Part shown: in pieces, positions 34,771-42,749 of the stretch
Layout of the letters: each line of letters opens with the position of its first letter
Position numbering within the stretch: position 1 is the stretch's first letter
Notes under the pieces: model-generated
Seen by the model: the letters and a program-made list of their open reading frames with translations, nothing else
Databases searched by the model: none
Told to the model about the DNA's origin: nothing
Made by a program: the position numbers and the translations under genes
Source: Flavobacterium sediminis
GTDB lineage: Bacteria; Bacteroidota; Bacteroidia; Flavobacteriales; Flavobacteriaceae
DNA: 64,000 nt
Assembly: GCF_003148385.1 (NCBI RefSeq)
Contig: NZ_CP029463.1
Coordinates: 2,790,001-2,854,000, forward strand
Direction: 5' to 3'

Positions 34771-35415
34771 CTATTTTGTTGTTTCGAGCCAGTTTTTGAA
34801 ATCGTAGAAATTCTGAGGAGCTACTCCGTGTCCTACAGGATATTCCTTGTAGGTTACAGCTAGTCCCAATTTTTCCAGAAAAGGTTTGGCTTTTCTGCCC
34901 CAGACAACAGGGATTACCTGGTCAACTGTTCCGTGAGAAATAAAAAATTGTAAATGTTTGTTATTAAAAGTCGTGTAGTTATCAGATAATATGTTTTCGT
35001 TCATATAACCGCTCAAGGCAACTACCCGGGCGATCTTTTCGGGATAGGACAGGGCAGTAGCATAGCTTAAAATGGCACCTTGACTGAAGCCGATAAGTGT
35101 TATGCTTTGAGTATCTAAAGGGTATTCATTTACAATTTGGTCGATGAATTCGGCAATCAGGTCTTTGGATTGACGCGCTTGTTCGTCATCGGAGAATTTA
35201 TTTTCATCGGCATCAAAATGTATGGCATACCACGCATGACCGAATGGTTGTAGATCGTAAGGCGCTCTTACAGAAAAGATATAGTAATCCTCCGGTAATT
35301 CACCGGCAAAGGAGAACAGGTCTTCTTCATTGCTGCCATAGCCGTGTAATAAAATTAATGCCGGGTTTTTATCTTTCTTTTCTTTAGGTTCGCGTAGTAG
35401 ATAGTGTAGATTCAT
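34771..35415 (-). CDS. Alpha/beta hydrolase, carboxylesterase/phospholipase-like
   Basis: A 214-aa cytosolic hydrolase of the LYPLA/YpfH group. It shows LLHGYGSNEEDL, the nucleophile elbow GFSQGA (serine near 110) and the acid/base pair in SHGTVDQVIP and VGHGVAP. Such enzymes act on short acyl esters or acyl-proteins. It is an isolated gene. TACTTTTG on the minus strand (35434-35441) is a candidate -7 element. Confidence 0.88.
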   Translation of the reverse strand: MNLHYLLREPKEKKDKNPALILLHGYGSNEEDLFSFAGELPEDYYIFSVRAPYDLQPFGHAWYAIHFDADENKFSDDEQARQSKDLIAEFIDQIVNEYPLDTQSITLIGFSQGAILSYATALSYPEKIARVVALSGYMNENILSDNYTTFNNKHLQFFISHGTVDQVIPVVWGRKAKPFLEKLGLAVTYKEYPVGHGVAPQNFYDFKNWLETTK

Positions 35416-35464
35416 TAATTATGACTTTTATCGCAAAAGTAATTAAAAAAGCAAAATGAAAAAA

Positions 35465-35524
35465 AGTCCAGACTATTAACGAAGGTATTTTGCACCAAAT
35501 CTCGTTGTGTTAATAGAATGGACT
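35465..35524 (-). terminator. Long-hairpin terminator after the PAS gene
   Basis: Arms AGTCCA..CTATTAAC (35465-35480) and GTTAATAG..TGGACT (35509-35524) pair as 8+6 bp around a 2-nt bulge on each side, with a 28-nt loop. On the minus strand a 7-T tract follows. It fits the end of the PAS gene transcript. Confidence 0.6.
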
Positions 35525-35545
35525 ATAATAGGAAGTTTTATGATA

Positions 35546-35554
35546 GGGGGGGGG
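35546..35554. repeat. G9 homopolymer beside the PAS gene stop
   Basis: Nine consecutive G lie directly after the stop codon of the PAS gene in an otherwise AT-rich setting. The tract length may vary, or may be miscalled in this assembly. Confidence 0.5.
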
Positions 35555-36133
35555 TTAGCTAAATAAGCTATTCCAAAAAGATTTTTTTTCTGTAGCCTTC
35601 TTCTCTTCTTTTTTGTCAGAAGATTTTAATATTGAAGTTAAAAATTCATCATAAGTTTGTTTTTGCTCGTCTAAAAAACCTGCGAAATAAGCCATTGAAG
35701 CATCTAATCCTTTAGTATCTTCAATGTTCTTAATTTTTTTATAGACACCTTCTATTTTGCTTATCACTTCGGGAGTAACAGCCTTTCTTCTGGCCATGTA
35801 TCCGTTAATGTCGCCTTCGGTATCTTTGAAAAAATCATACTGGGTAATGATCCAATAATATTTTCCGTCTTTTGCTTTGTTCTTAATAATGGCATGAAAG
35901 TCTTTGCCTTGTTTAAGATTTTCCCAAAGCATTCTGAAAATAGCTTTTGGCATATCAGGATGTCTGATAATATTATGAGGCTGTCCCAGAAGTTCACTTT
36001 CTTCATAGCCACTAACATTAACGAATGCTGAATTTACATAGTTGATAATTCCTATTCTATTGGTTTTACTTACGAGTTCTAAGGTTTTGTCCCAGTTTAC
36101 TTCGATATTTACAGGTTCAACATTTGTTCTCAT
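35555..36133 (-). CDS. PAS-domain sensor protein (Aer-type PAS)
   Basis: A 192-aa cytosolic protein. Residues about 20-120 form an Aer-like PAS domain: IINYVNSAFVNVSGYEESELLGQPHNIIRHPDMPK, then DGKYYWIITQYD. No kinase, GGDEF or methyl-accepting domain follows, only a helical, lysine-rich tail ending in SFWNSLFS. It may bind a redox cofactor and signal through a partner. It is the last gene of a leftward group with a sulfatase-modifying-factor-like protein and a roadblock-like protein. Confidence 0.85.
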   Translation of the reverse strand: MRTNVEPVNIEVNWDKTLELVSKTNRIGIINYVNSAFVNVSGYEESELLGQPHNIIRHPDMPKAIFRMLWENLKQGKDFHAIIKNKAKDGKYYWIITQYDFFKDTEGDINGYMARRKAVTPEVISKIEGVYKKIKNIEDTKGLDASMAYFAGFLDEQKQTYDEFLTSILKSSDKKEEKKATEKKSFWNSLFS

Positions 36134-36160
36134 ATTGTTTCTGTTTTTTTTGTTTTTTAC

Positions 36161-36967
36161 TTAATCTGCATTCCGTGCAAGACGAAATCCGAAAAAATCA
36201 TTTTCTATAAAGGGTTTGGCTGCCCAACGATTTGCTACTCTTAAAGAATAGGTTCTGCTATCCCAGGAGCCTCCGCGTAAACATCTTTCAGTTCCGTTTT
36301 CCGGACCACTGGGGTTGTTTTTCGTTTCTGTTAAGTAGAAATCCCTGTTGTACCAATCCCAACACCATTCCCAAGCGTTTCCGGACATGTCGTAAAGACC
36401 TAATTCATTCGGGAGTTTTGTCCCTACAACGTTAGGTGATTTGGCATTTTTGTTATACCATGCGACTTTGTCAAGAGTGTTGCTTCCTGAGAATTTGTAA
36501 CCTTTTGATAACTTTCCTCCTTTAGCCGCGTATTCCCATTCTGCTTCTGTGGGAAGTCTGTAGCCATTAGCTTTGAGATCTCTGACCCAAACAGTGCCGA
36601 CTCTCTTGTAAACTGGTTTAAACTTATGTTTTTTACTAAGCCAGTTGCAATACTTGATAGCGTCAGTCCAACTAATGTTGGTTATGGGATGATGATTAAG
36701 AGGATTCCAGTTTCTGAAGTTTGGCATTTTGATTTTATTCGCCAAAGCGTAGATTTTCCATTCGGCTAATGTGACTTCATATTTACCGATGTAAAACGAA
36801 TTTAATTCTACATCGTGATCTAATTGTTCGTCACCTTCAATGGAACTGTTTTTTTTGGTTCCCATTCTGAATTCTCCACCTTCCACAAGAATTAAATCAG
36901 GTATAGATTGAGAAAAAGAATTGGTAGATATAAGTAAAGAACAGATAGCAGTAAGAATTATCTTCAT
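36161..36967 (-). CDS. SUMF1/FGE-like secreted protein
   Basis: A 268-aa protein with a signal peptide (LTAICSLLISTNSFS) and the FGE-sulfatase fold: EGGEFRMGTKKN, KYEVTLAEWKIY, ISWTDAIKYCNWLS, YRLPTEAEWEYAAKGG, MSGNAWEWCWDWY, RGGSWDS and FGFRLAR. True formylglycine-generating enzymes use a paired-cysteine copper site near the C-terminus. Here one cysteine precedes RGGSW and the second partner is not evident, so enzymatic activity is doubtful. Flavobacterial relatives (GldJ/GldK-like) serve as structural envelope proteins. It is co-directional with the PAS and roadblock genes. Confidence 0.85.
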   Translation of the reverse strand: MKIILTAICSLLISTNSFSQSIPDLILVEGGEFRMGTKKNSSIEGDEQLDHDVELNSFYIGKYEVTLAEWKIYALANKIKMPNFRNWNPLNHHPITNISWTDAIKYCNWLSKKHKFKPVYKRVGTVWVRDLKANGYRLPTEAEWEYAAKGGKLSKGYKFSGSNTLDKVAWYNKNAKSPNVVGTKLPNELGLYDMSGNAWEWCWDWYNRDFYLTETKNNPSGPENGTERCLRGGSWDSRTYSLRVANRWAAKPFIENDFFGFRLARNAD

Positions 36968-37006
36968 TAGATTAATGGGTTAATTAGCTAGTTTTAAAGT
37001 GTAATT

Positions 37007-37381
37007 TTATAGGTTGTCTTTCAATGTTTTCTTGTATTTGTTTAACAAGGCCATTGTCATACCTAAGTTTGCTTTTGTGCTATCTACAGCTAAGTAAACA
37101 AAATAAGCGCCGTCTTCAGCAAGGTCAATAATGTGGATTTGGTTGTTTAGGTTTACCAGAATGTTTTCTAATTTGCTGTCCAGGCCTAATGCTTTAATAG
37201 CAGTCATTTTTGCTTTTGCTACTTCTAAGTTGTAAACAGAAGCAATTGCGGGATCAAAAGAAGGAACGGCACTATCAGAACCGTATAATACGCCTGTTTT
37301 AACGTCTGCTACAGCTGTTGCAATGTACCCTGGCGTGTTTGTTTTCACTTCTTCGATGAAAGTTTTGATAAAATCTGACAT
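37007..37381 (-). CDS. Roadblock/LC7-like protein
   Basis: A 124-aa protein with the pattern of a roadblock domain: an N-terminal helix, strands GYIATAVADVKTGVLYGSD and then IHIIDLAEDGAYFVYLAVDS, and a final helix. Such proteins often regulate small GTPases (MglB type) or act as scaffolds. No GTPase gene is nearby. The PAS and FGE-like genes follow in the same direction. Assignment is by fold pattern and is moderate. Confidence 0.65.
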   Translation of the reverse strand: MSDFIKTFIEEVKTNTPGYIATAVADVKTGVLYGSDSAVPSFDPAIASVYNLEVAKAKMTAIKALGLDSKLENILVNLNNQIHIIDLAEDGAYFVYLAVDSTKANLGMTMALLNKYKKTLKDNL

Positions 37382-37659
37382 AATACTTAATTTAAATTAA
37401 TATTTAGGTTAATATTTTTTTAGTGTTTAATAGCTTTTTAAAATATTTAAATTATAAGTTTGATTCTTAAAACAGTATTTTGGAAATTTTAATGCTTTTG
37501 TATAATTTTCATTTTTTAATTTTTCCTTAATTTGTTGACTTTTCACAAAAAGCATTTGCACATTAGCTAAATTTGCTTTATATGAATTTTGGACAAATAT
37601 ATAAACAAGTGGTTAATTATCAATAATAATTATAAAAAAATGAATAAAAAATATTTACA

Positions 37660-38286
37660 ATGATTTTACCTAAAGAAAATGCAAGAATTCGCAAAGTGAT
37701 AGAACATTTCTGTAACGGAAATGAGCTACAATTTAGTAGAGAAATAGGAATAAGTCAGCCGAGGATTAACAGATTATTTACAAAAGACCCTAGAAACGGA
37801 AGGTATCCTGTGGTAACATTTAATATAGTTAAATCCATTCTTGAGAGATTTAAAGATGTTTCGTCAGACTGGTTGGTAACCGGTCAGGGAGAAATGTTGC
37901 GAAAGCAAAATGAAAAAGAGTATGAGCCGAGTTTATATCTCCCTTTGTTAAATTATCAACATTTTTATAAAAATGGAAATGAAAATGATTTAGTATCAGG
38001 AGATTATATAATAAGTAAGCTTAAAAGTTTCGGAGTTGAATTTTTAGTCGAAAATAAAAAATCAATTTATGGGTGTAAAGAAGTTTCTGTGAATACTTTT
38101 ATAATCTATGGTAGGCAATATGTTTTATATACGGATCAAGGGATACTGATAAAAAGATTATATGCTGTAGAAGGCGAAGACGAAAAGTTAAAATGTGTCG
38201 GTGAATATGACGAAACAGCTTTTAAGATCGATAAAAAATTAATAAAAAAACTTGCCATTATTATTGGCAAGTTAGAATATTATTAA
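37660..38286 (+). CDS. Cro/C1-type HTH regulator with S24-like C-terminal domain
   Basis: A 208-aa regulator. The N-terminus (about 8-72) is a helix-turn-helix (FSREIGISQPRINRLFTKDPRNG, ending VSSDWLVTGQGEML, the phage-repressor-type pattern). The C-terminus resembles the LexA/S24 fold (VSGDYIISKLKSFGVEFLVENKK) but I see no clear Ser-Lys autoprotease pair. It diverges from the roadblock/FGE/PAS group across a 278-bp gap and could control it. Confidence 0.8.
   Translation: MILPKENARIRKVIEHFCNGNELQFSREIGISQPRINRLFTKDPRNGRYPVVTFNIVKSILERFKDVSSDWLVTGQGEMLRKQNEKEYEPSLYLPLLNYQHFYKNGNENDLVSGDYIISKLKSFGVEFLVENKKSIYGCKEVSVNTFIIYGRQYVLYTDQGILIKRLYAVEGEDEKLKCVGEYDETAFKIDKKLIKKLAIIIGKLEYY
38249..38273 (-). 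terminator. Terminator of the DUF4870 gene, inside the HTH gene end
   Basis: AACTTGCCA/TGGCAAGTT, a 9-bp stem with a 7-nt loop, followed on the minus strand by a T7 tract. It overlaps the last codons of the opposing HTH regulator gene. Confidence 0.65.
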
Positions 38287-38297
38287 GATAAATGAAA

Positions 38298-38621
38298 TTA
38301 TAAATTTTTAAAAAACTTTTGATAGAAATCTCCCACGATAGGAACTATTCTTTTTTCATTGTTCAGACACCCTAAGAAGCCATAGATCCAAAGAATGAAA
38401 ATAAATAACCAAAAGGCAGAGGAAACCATCCAACTGTTAAAGTAACCGATAGGATAGCCTAATAAAAAGAAAGTTAAAAAAATACCTAAAGCCTGTCGGA
38501 TATGAAAACTGGCAAAATTGCTTTTGTTTTCGTCCTGATTCATGAAAATAGCAATTACACTACCGATAATGGTAATATAACTTATAATCGCCGTGTTTTT
38601 CCCTTTTTCAATATCGTTCAT
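38298..38621 (-). CDS. DUF4870-family small membrane protein
   Basis: A 107-aa protein with three hydrophobic segments (about 10-27, 44-62, 66-85) and the motif SFHIRQALGIFL characteristic of DUF4870/Tic20-like proteins. The role is unknown. It is convergent with the HTH gene and lies downstream of the dihydroorotase-like gene. Confidence 0.75.
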   Translation of the reverse strand: MNDIEKGKNTAIISYITIIGSVIAIFMNQDENKSNFASFHIRQALGIFLTFFLLGYPIGYFNSWMVSSAFWLFIFILWIYGFLGCLNNEKRIVPIVGDFYQKFFKNL

Positions 38622-38655
38622 AATGTGTTGTATTTTTTAGTTTTTAGTATAGAAG

Positions 38656-39921
38656 TTAAATAGAGAAGTTGATTTCTGGTTTTCCGTTGTTGTAAATTCC
38701 TATACTTCTTCCTTTCATTTTTTGACCTAAAAAAGCAGAGTTCTTAGACTTTGAAAGGATATTTTCTTTTTCGAAGTTCCAGTTTTCTACCGTAGTAAAC
38801 AAACTGATCTCAGCTTTATTATCAGTATTGATGGTATGCTGAGACAAACCAAACACTTTTTTACCAGCTGTTAGTTTAGAAATCACGACTTCTAACGGTA
38901 AGATACTTAATAGAGCCCCGAAAGCACTTTCTAAGCCAATGGTTCCGTCTTTAGCCAGATCAAATTCTAATTTTTTATGTTCAATGTCTAAAGGATTGTG
39001 GTCTGAGGTAATGCAATCTATTGTTCCGTCTAAAACGGCTTCTATAAGTACTTTTCGGGTAGCTTCGTCACGTAGCGGAGGTAAAACTTTATAACGAGAG
39101 TCAAAATTATCCAGAACCATGTCGTTATGGATAAGGTTGTGAACGGCTACACTACAACTTATATTTAATCCTTTAGCTTTTGCTTCTTTAATAAGCTGAA
39201 CGGATTCTTGCGTGGAAATAGTCGGAATATGCATTTTACCGCCTGTATATTCCAACAGATATAAATTGCGGGCTACATGCAAGGCTTCTGCTAAAGCAGG
39301 AATACCTTTTAATCCCAGTTTGGTTGAAGTGACCCCTTCGTGAACAATACCTTTTCCTTTAACGGAGTTGTCCTGACAAAAGCTGATAACCAAACTATCA
39401 AAATCCTGAACATATTGCAAAGCGATTTTTTGAACATTAGCATTTTGAATTGCTTTTTGATAATCTCCGAAAGCAATAGCACCTGCATTTTTCATATCGT
39501 AAAGTTCAGCTAAGTCTGTTCCTTCACTGTTGATCGTTAAAGAGCCTATCGGATAAAGCGATGTTGCTTGATCCTGAGCTTTGTCTAAGACGAACTTCAC
39601 TAAGGCCTGGTTGTCAATAACAGGATGGCTGTTAGGTTGTAAAGCAACACCGGTAAAACCACTTAAAGCAGCTGTTTTTAAACCGTTAGCAATGGTTTCT
39701 CGATCTTCATAACCCGGTTCTCCGAAAGAAACAGAAGTGTCAAACCAACCTTGTGATGCGTGCAGGTCAGGAATATTGATCTCAGTAGTATCGTTATCTT
39801 TGGATAAGTTATTGCCGATCTCAATGAATTTACCATCTTGAATTTTAAGATCGACCTTTTGATTGTGAAAAGGGCTTTCAGGATCAATAATGGTGACATT
39901 TTTTATTAAAACCGTTGTCAT
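38656..39921 (-). CDS. pyrC: Dihydroorotase-like amidohydrolase (PyrC), metal ligands changed
   Basis: A 421-aa amidohydrolase matching flavobacterial proteins annotated as dihydroorotase. However, the N-terminal HxH zinc pair that follows the PGxxD motif is replaced by DTSVS (S63, S65). The later ligand regions are altered as well (HIPTISTQES, AVHNLIHND, TSDHNPLD). It may be a non-catalytic homologue, like the inactive DHO subunit that supports aspartate transcarbamoylase in some bacteria, or it may use an unusual site. Its start overlaps the BatA-like gene by 4 nt. A catalytic PyrC elsewhere in the genome would settle the question. Confidence 0.8.
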   Translation of the reverse strand: MTTVLIKNVTIIDPESPFHNQKVDLKIQDGKFIEIGNNLSKDNDTTEINIPDLHASQGWFDTSVSFGEPGYEDRETIANGLKTAALSGFTGVALQPNSHPVIDNQALVKFVLDKAQDQATSLYPIGSLTINSEGTDLAELYDMKNAGAIAFGDYQKAIQNANVQKIALQYVQDFDSLVISFCQDNSVKGKGIVHEGVTSTKLGLKGIPALAEALHVARNLYLLEYTGGKMHIPTISTQESVQLIKEAKAKGLNISCSVAVHNLIHNDMVLDNFDSRYKVLPPLRDEATRKVLIEAVLDGTIDCITSDHNPLDIEHKKLEFDLAKDGTIGLESAFGALLSILPLEVVISKLTAGKKVFGLSQHTINTDNKAEISLFTTVENWNFEKENILSKSKNSAFLGQKMKGRSIGIYNNGKPEINFSI

Positions 39922-41854
39922 TTTACAAATTTTTGGATTAGTAGTTCAATAAATAAAAGAAGTAGTGTTGTTATAATAAACCATTTCCATAAACCGGTAT
40001 CGTTTCTTTCGGAGTCCAACTCGTTAAGTGCAGTTGATACGGAGTTTATTTTGGTAAAGGTATCAAAAAATGAAGAATTGATCTTTTGCAGATCGCTTTC
40101 TGTTCTGGGATAGTTAAAACTTACATTGGCTAATGTATCCTGTCCGTGTACAATGGAATAATTCCTTGCTTGTTCGGGATAATCACCAAAGCTGATCTTT
40201 ACTTTAGTATTCAGAACTTGTTGTAAAGGGATAAAGCTGTAAGATTCGTTCTGTACCGATAAAACCTGATCTTTTCCTATACCGGTCTCAATGAACAATT
40301 GTTCGTTTTGTCCGATGGTATAGTGCGTTTGAGCTGTTCCTGAATTGTATTGTGCCATGTTGTAAAAAGTAGGTACAATTAAAGGGGAGTTTTGGAAATT
40401 AGACAGCTTTTTGTTTATAGGCGCTGAAAAGATAAAGGCATTTCCTTTTTTATTTGTAATCCAACTTAAAAAAGGGATTGGTCTTCAAAGGATAAAATGG
40501 AAGAAATAGTACCCGAAACTGGAAAATACGTCTGAACATTAGGATACTGAAAATTATGGATCTTTTTTTCGAAGACATTTTTATACAAAGGATGTTCAAA
40601 ATGAATTTCTGTGATCAGTTTTTCATTTTGTTGTAATTCGTTAACTCTCAGGTTTCCTAATTGGCTTAGCAATGTATTCAGGTTCTGGACGTTACTGTTT
40701 TCGCTCGGAATGATGATTAGATTGCCACCTTTTTCATAAAAAGCAAGTAAAGTATTGCTTAAGGAAGGGGTAATGTTTTCCGGTTCGTTTATGATGATCG
40801 TATGCTGCTGCTCAATACTACTGAAATCCAGTTGGTCGAGAGTCGTTTCGGTTAGTTGGAATTCGTCCGGAGTAATGATCTTGCGGATGAAATTATTTTT
40901 TTCAGGTGTACCAATAACTAAAACATTTAATTTTTTAGGTTTGCTCAGACTGAAGTAAAAGGTATTGTCATACGGCAGGCTGTTGTCTTCAAGAATAGCT
41001 TTTCCTTTGAAATCTTTTTTCGGTACGTTTATTTTAAGAACCTTTTCGTTTTTGTCATCTTCAAAAGAAATTGTAGATTTTGCAACGCTTTCACCTGAAT
41101 CACTAACAATAGAGAAGAGGATATTATCGGTTACGTTTCCGTTTTTGGAAAGAGAAACGGATATCTCGTAGAAAGAATCCGTAATAGCAGAGATAGAAAT
41201 GTTGTCAATACTGCAATTAGCACTATTCTCAGCTTTCGGAAAAATTCCGTAAAGGGTTCCTTTTTGCACTAAATCAGTTGTTTTTTCAGACGATACATCT
41301 ACGCCATCAGTTATAAAAATATAATCCTTAGTAGTATTCGGTTTTTTATTTTCAACTTGCGACAACAAATAATCCGGTTGAAAAGAGTATGACGTGTATT
41401 GTAAGTTCTGTAATTCTTTCAGAATGCTTTTAGGGGTAATATCCCAAAAACTTTTTGACGGACTTACTATGGAAACCGTTTGGTTCTCCGGAATGTTTTC
41501 TAAAATATCCTGAATGCTTTTTTTCAGGAGTTCGCCCTCAGAACCTTTCGCCTGCATGGAAAATGAGTTGTCGACCAGTAAGATCAATTCGTTATTTTGA
41601 GCCTTTGAGTCCTTAGCCGGTAGAAATGGTTGGGCAAAGGCAAAGATCAAGGCCGCAAGCAATAATAGGCGAGTGGCAAGCAATAGCCATTTTTTGATCG
41701 AACTGCTTTTTCGGGTCTGTAATTGCAGTTCTTTTAAAAGCTTAACATTGGTGAAGTATTCTTTTTTGAACTTTCTAAGTTGAAATAAATGCACTAAAAT
41801 TGGTATAACCAAAAGAAAAAGGAAATATAGAATTTCAGGATGTTTGAATTGCAT
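39918..41854 (-). pseudogene. BatA/VWA-domain membrane protein, frameshifted
   Basis: This is one gene split in two by a missing base. The N-terminal 462 codons (40466-41854) hold the BatA helix (HPEILYFLFLLVIPILVHLFQLRKFKKEYF), a second helix and a VWA domain with DNSFSMQ (MIDAS-type DxSxS). The C-terminal part (to 39918) has a final membrane helix (LWKWFIITTLLLLFIELLIQ). With one more A in the run 40468-40473 (T7 on the coding strand) the protein reads through at about 645 aa, the usual family length. Related proteins belong to aerotolerance and MoxR-linked groups. Probably an assembly error. Confidence 0.8.
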
Positions 41855-41937
41855 TTACTTAGTTTTTCACTAAAAGATATAATTGCCAAAAATACGAAAA
41901 GAAATGAAACAGATGTTTACTACAGTGCATAAAAATT

Positions 41938-42183
41938 CTAAAAAACACTATGGTTCGTTTCTGTTTTTTTCTTCTTCATTATTTTGAATGCAATCAAAAA
42001 GAACAAACTTAACGGAAAAATGAAGATGCTGTAAATTGTAAAGAAATGAAGCATGAACCCTGTAAAGGTCAGAAACAACAGAAAGTATATAATGTACAGA
42101 AAACCAAGCTTTAGTCTTCCTTTAGCATATCCGTCAAAGAACAGGATTAATACAGGAATAACACTAATACTGAATAAGAGCAT
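41938..42183 (-). CDS. 81-aa two-helix membrane protein
   Basis: A small hydrophobic protein: helices about 1-17, 24-48 and 51-68 and a lysine-rich C-terminal tail (KIMKKKKTETNHS). No known domain. It directly abuts the DUF1456 gene (no gap), so the two are probably co-transcribed. Function unknown. Confidence 0.6.
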   Translation of the reverse strand: MLLFSISVIPVLILFFDGYAKGRLKLGFLYIIYFLLFLTFTGFMLHFFTIYSIFIFPLSLFFLIAFKIMKKKKTETNHSVF

Positions 42184-42573
42184 TTATTCGGGATTGTTTT
42201 TCTTTTTACCGTTTTTAAATTTAATGTTTTGTAGTATGGGCTTATTTTTTGGAGCAACACTTTTCTTAATTGCTTTTTTAGGTTGCGGTTTTTGTAGCGG
42301 TTTTTGTTTATTCTGATTTACTTCAGTTAATACTTCCATCGGGTTCTTTGGCTCTTCTTTGGTTCCACGTAGATAAATGACTAAACCATTTAGAAAGTTT
42401 CGCAATACCTGATCTCCGCAATCCATGTATTTAGGGTGTTTTTCATCTCTGAAAAAATTGCCTAATTCTCCTTTTGACATTCTAAAATCAACTAATTTTA
42501 AAATTTCTACAATTTGATCATCTCGTAGTTGTAGTGCTACTCTTAGTTTTTTTAAAACGTCATTATTATTCAT
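42184..42573 (-). CDS. DUF1456 (YehS-like) protein
   Basis: A 129-aa protein with the DUF1456 pattern: MNNNDVLKKLRVALQLRDDQIVEILKLV, then SKGELGNFFRDEKHPKYMDCGDQVLRNFLNGLVIYLRG, and a basic lysine-rich tail of variable sequence. Members are widespread and of unknown function. It ends where the 81-aa membrane protein begins. Confidence 0.88.
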   Translation of the reverse strand: MNNNDVLKKLRVALQLRDDQIVEILKLVDFRMSKGELGNFFRDEKHPKYMDCGDQVLRNFLNGLVIYLRGTKEEPKNPMEVLTEVNQNKQKPLQKPQPKKAIKKSVAPKNKPILQNIKFKNGKKKNNPE

Positions 42574-42652
42574 TCTGTTTCTTTTAGGAAAGGCTTTTCT
42601 GCCAATGGATTTTTGGCAAAGGTAAGTATATTTTTAAATGAAAGATAAAAAA

Positions 42653-42733
42653 ACAACTGTTGAACGTCTTAAAGAAGAGTGTTGTTATGGTTATAGAGTG
42701 AAAATGTTCTCTAAGTAAAAGTTCAACAGTTGT
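42653..42733 (-). terminator. Long-loop terminator after the repeat surface protein
   Basis: A perfect 13-bp inverted repeat (ACAACTGTTGAAC 42653-42665 / GTTCAACAGTTGT 42721-42733) encloses a 55-nt loop. On the minus strand a T-run follows the second arm, so it should terminate the surface-protein transcript. Confidence 0.55.
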
Positions 42734-42749
42734 ATGGAATAATTGGCAG

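Noticed and set aside
40466..40480. Programmed -1 frameshift in the BatA-like gene
   Set aside because: The T-run is not in the slippery-heptamer phase (the codons there are CTT TTT TAA), and five other genes show the same one-base loss, so a sequencing or mutational contraction is simpler.
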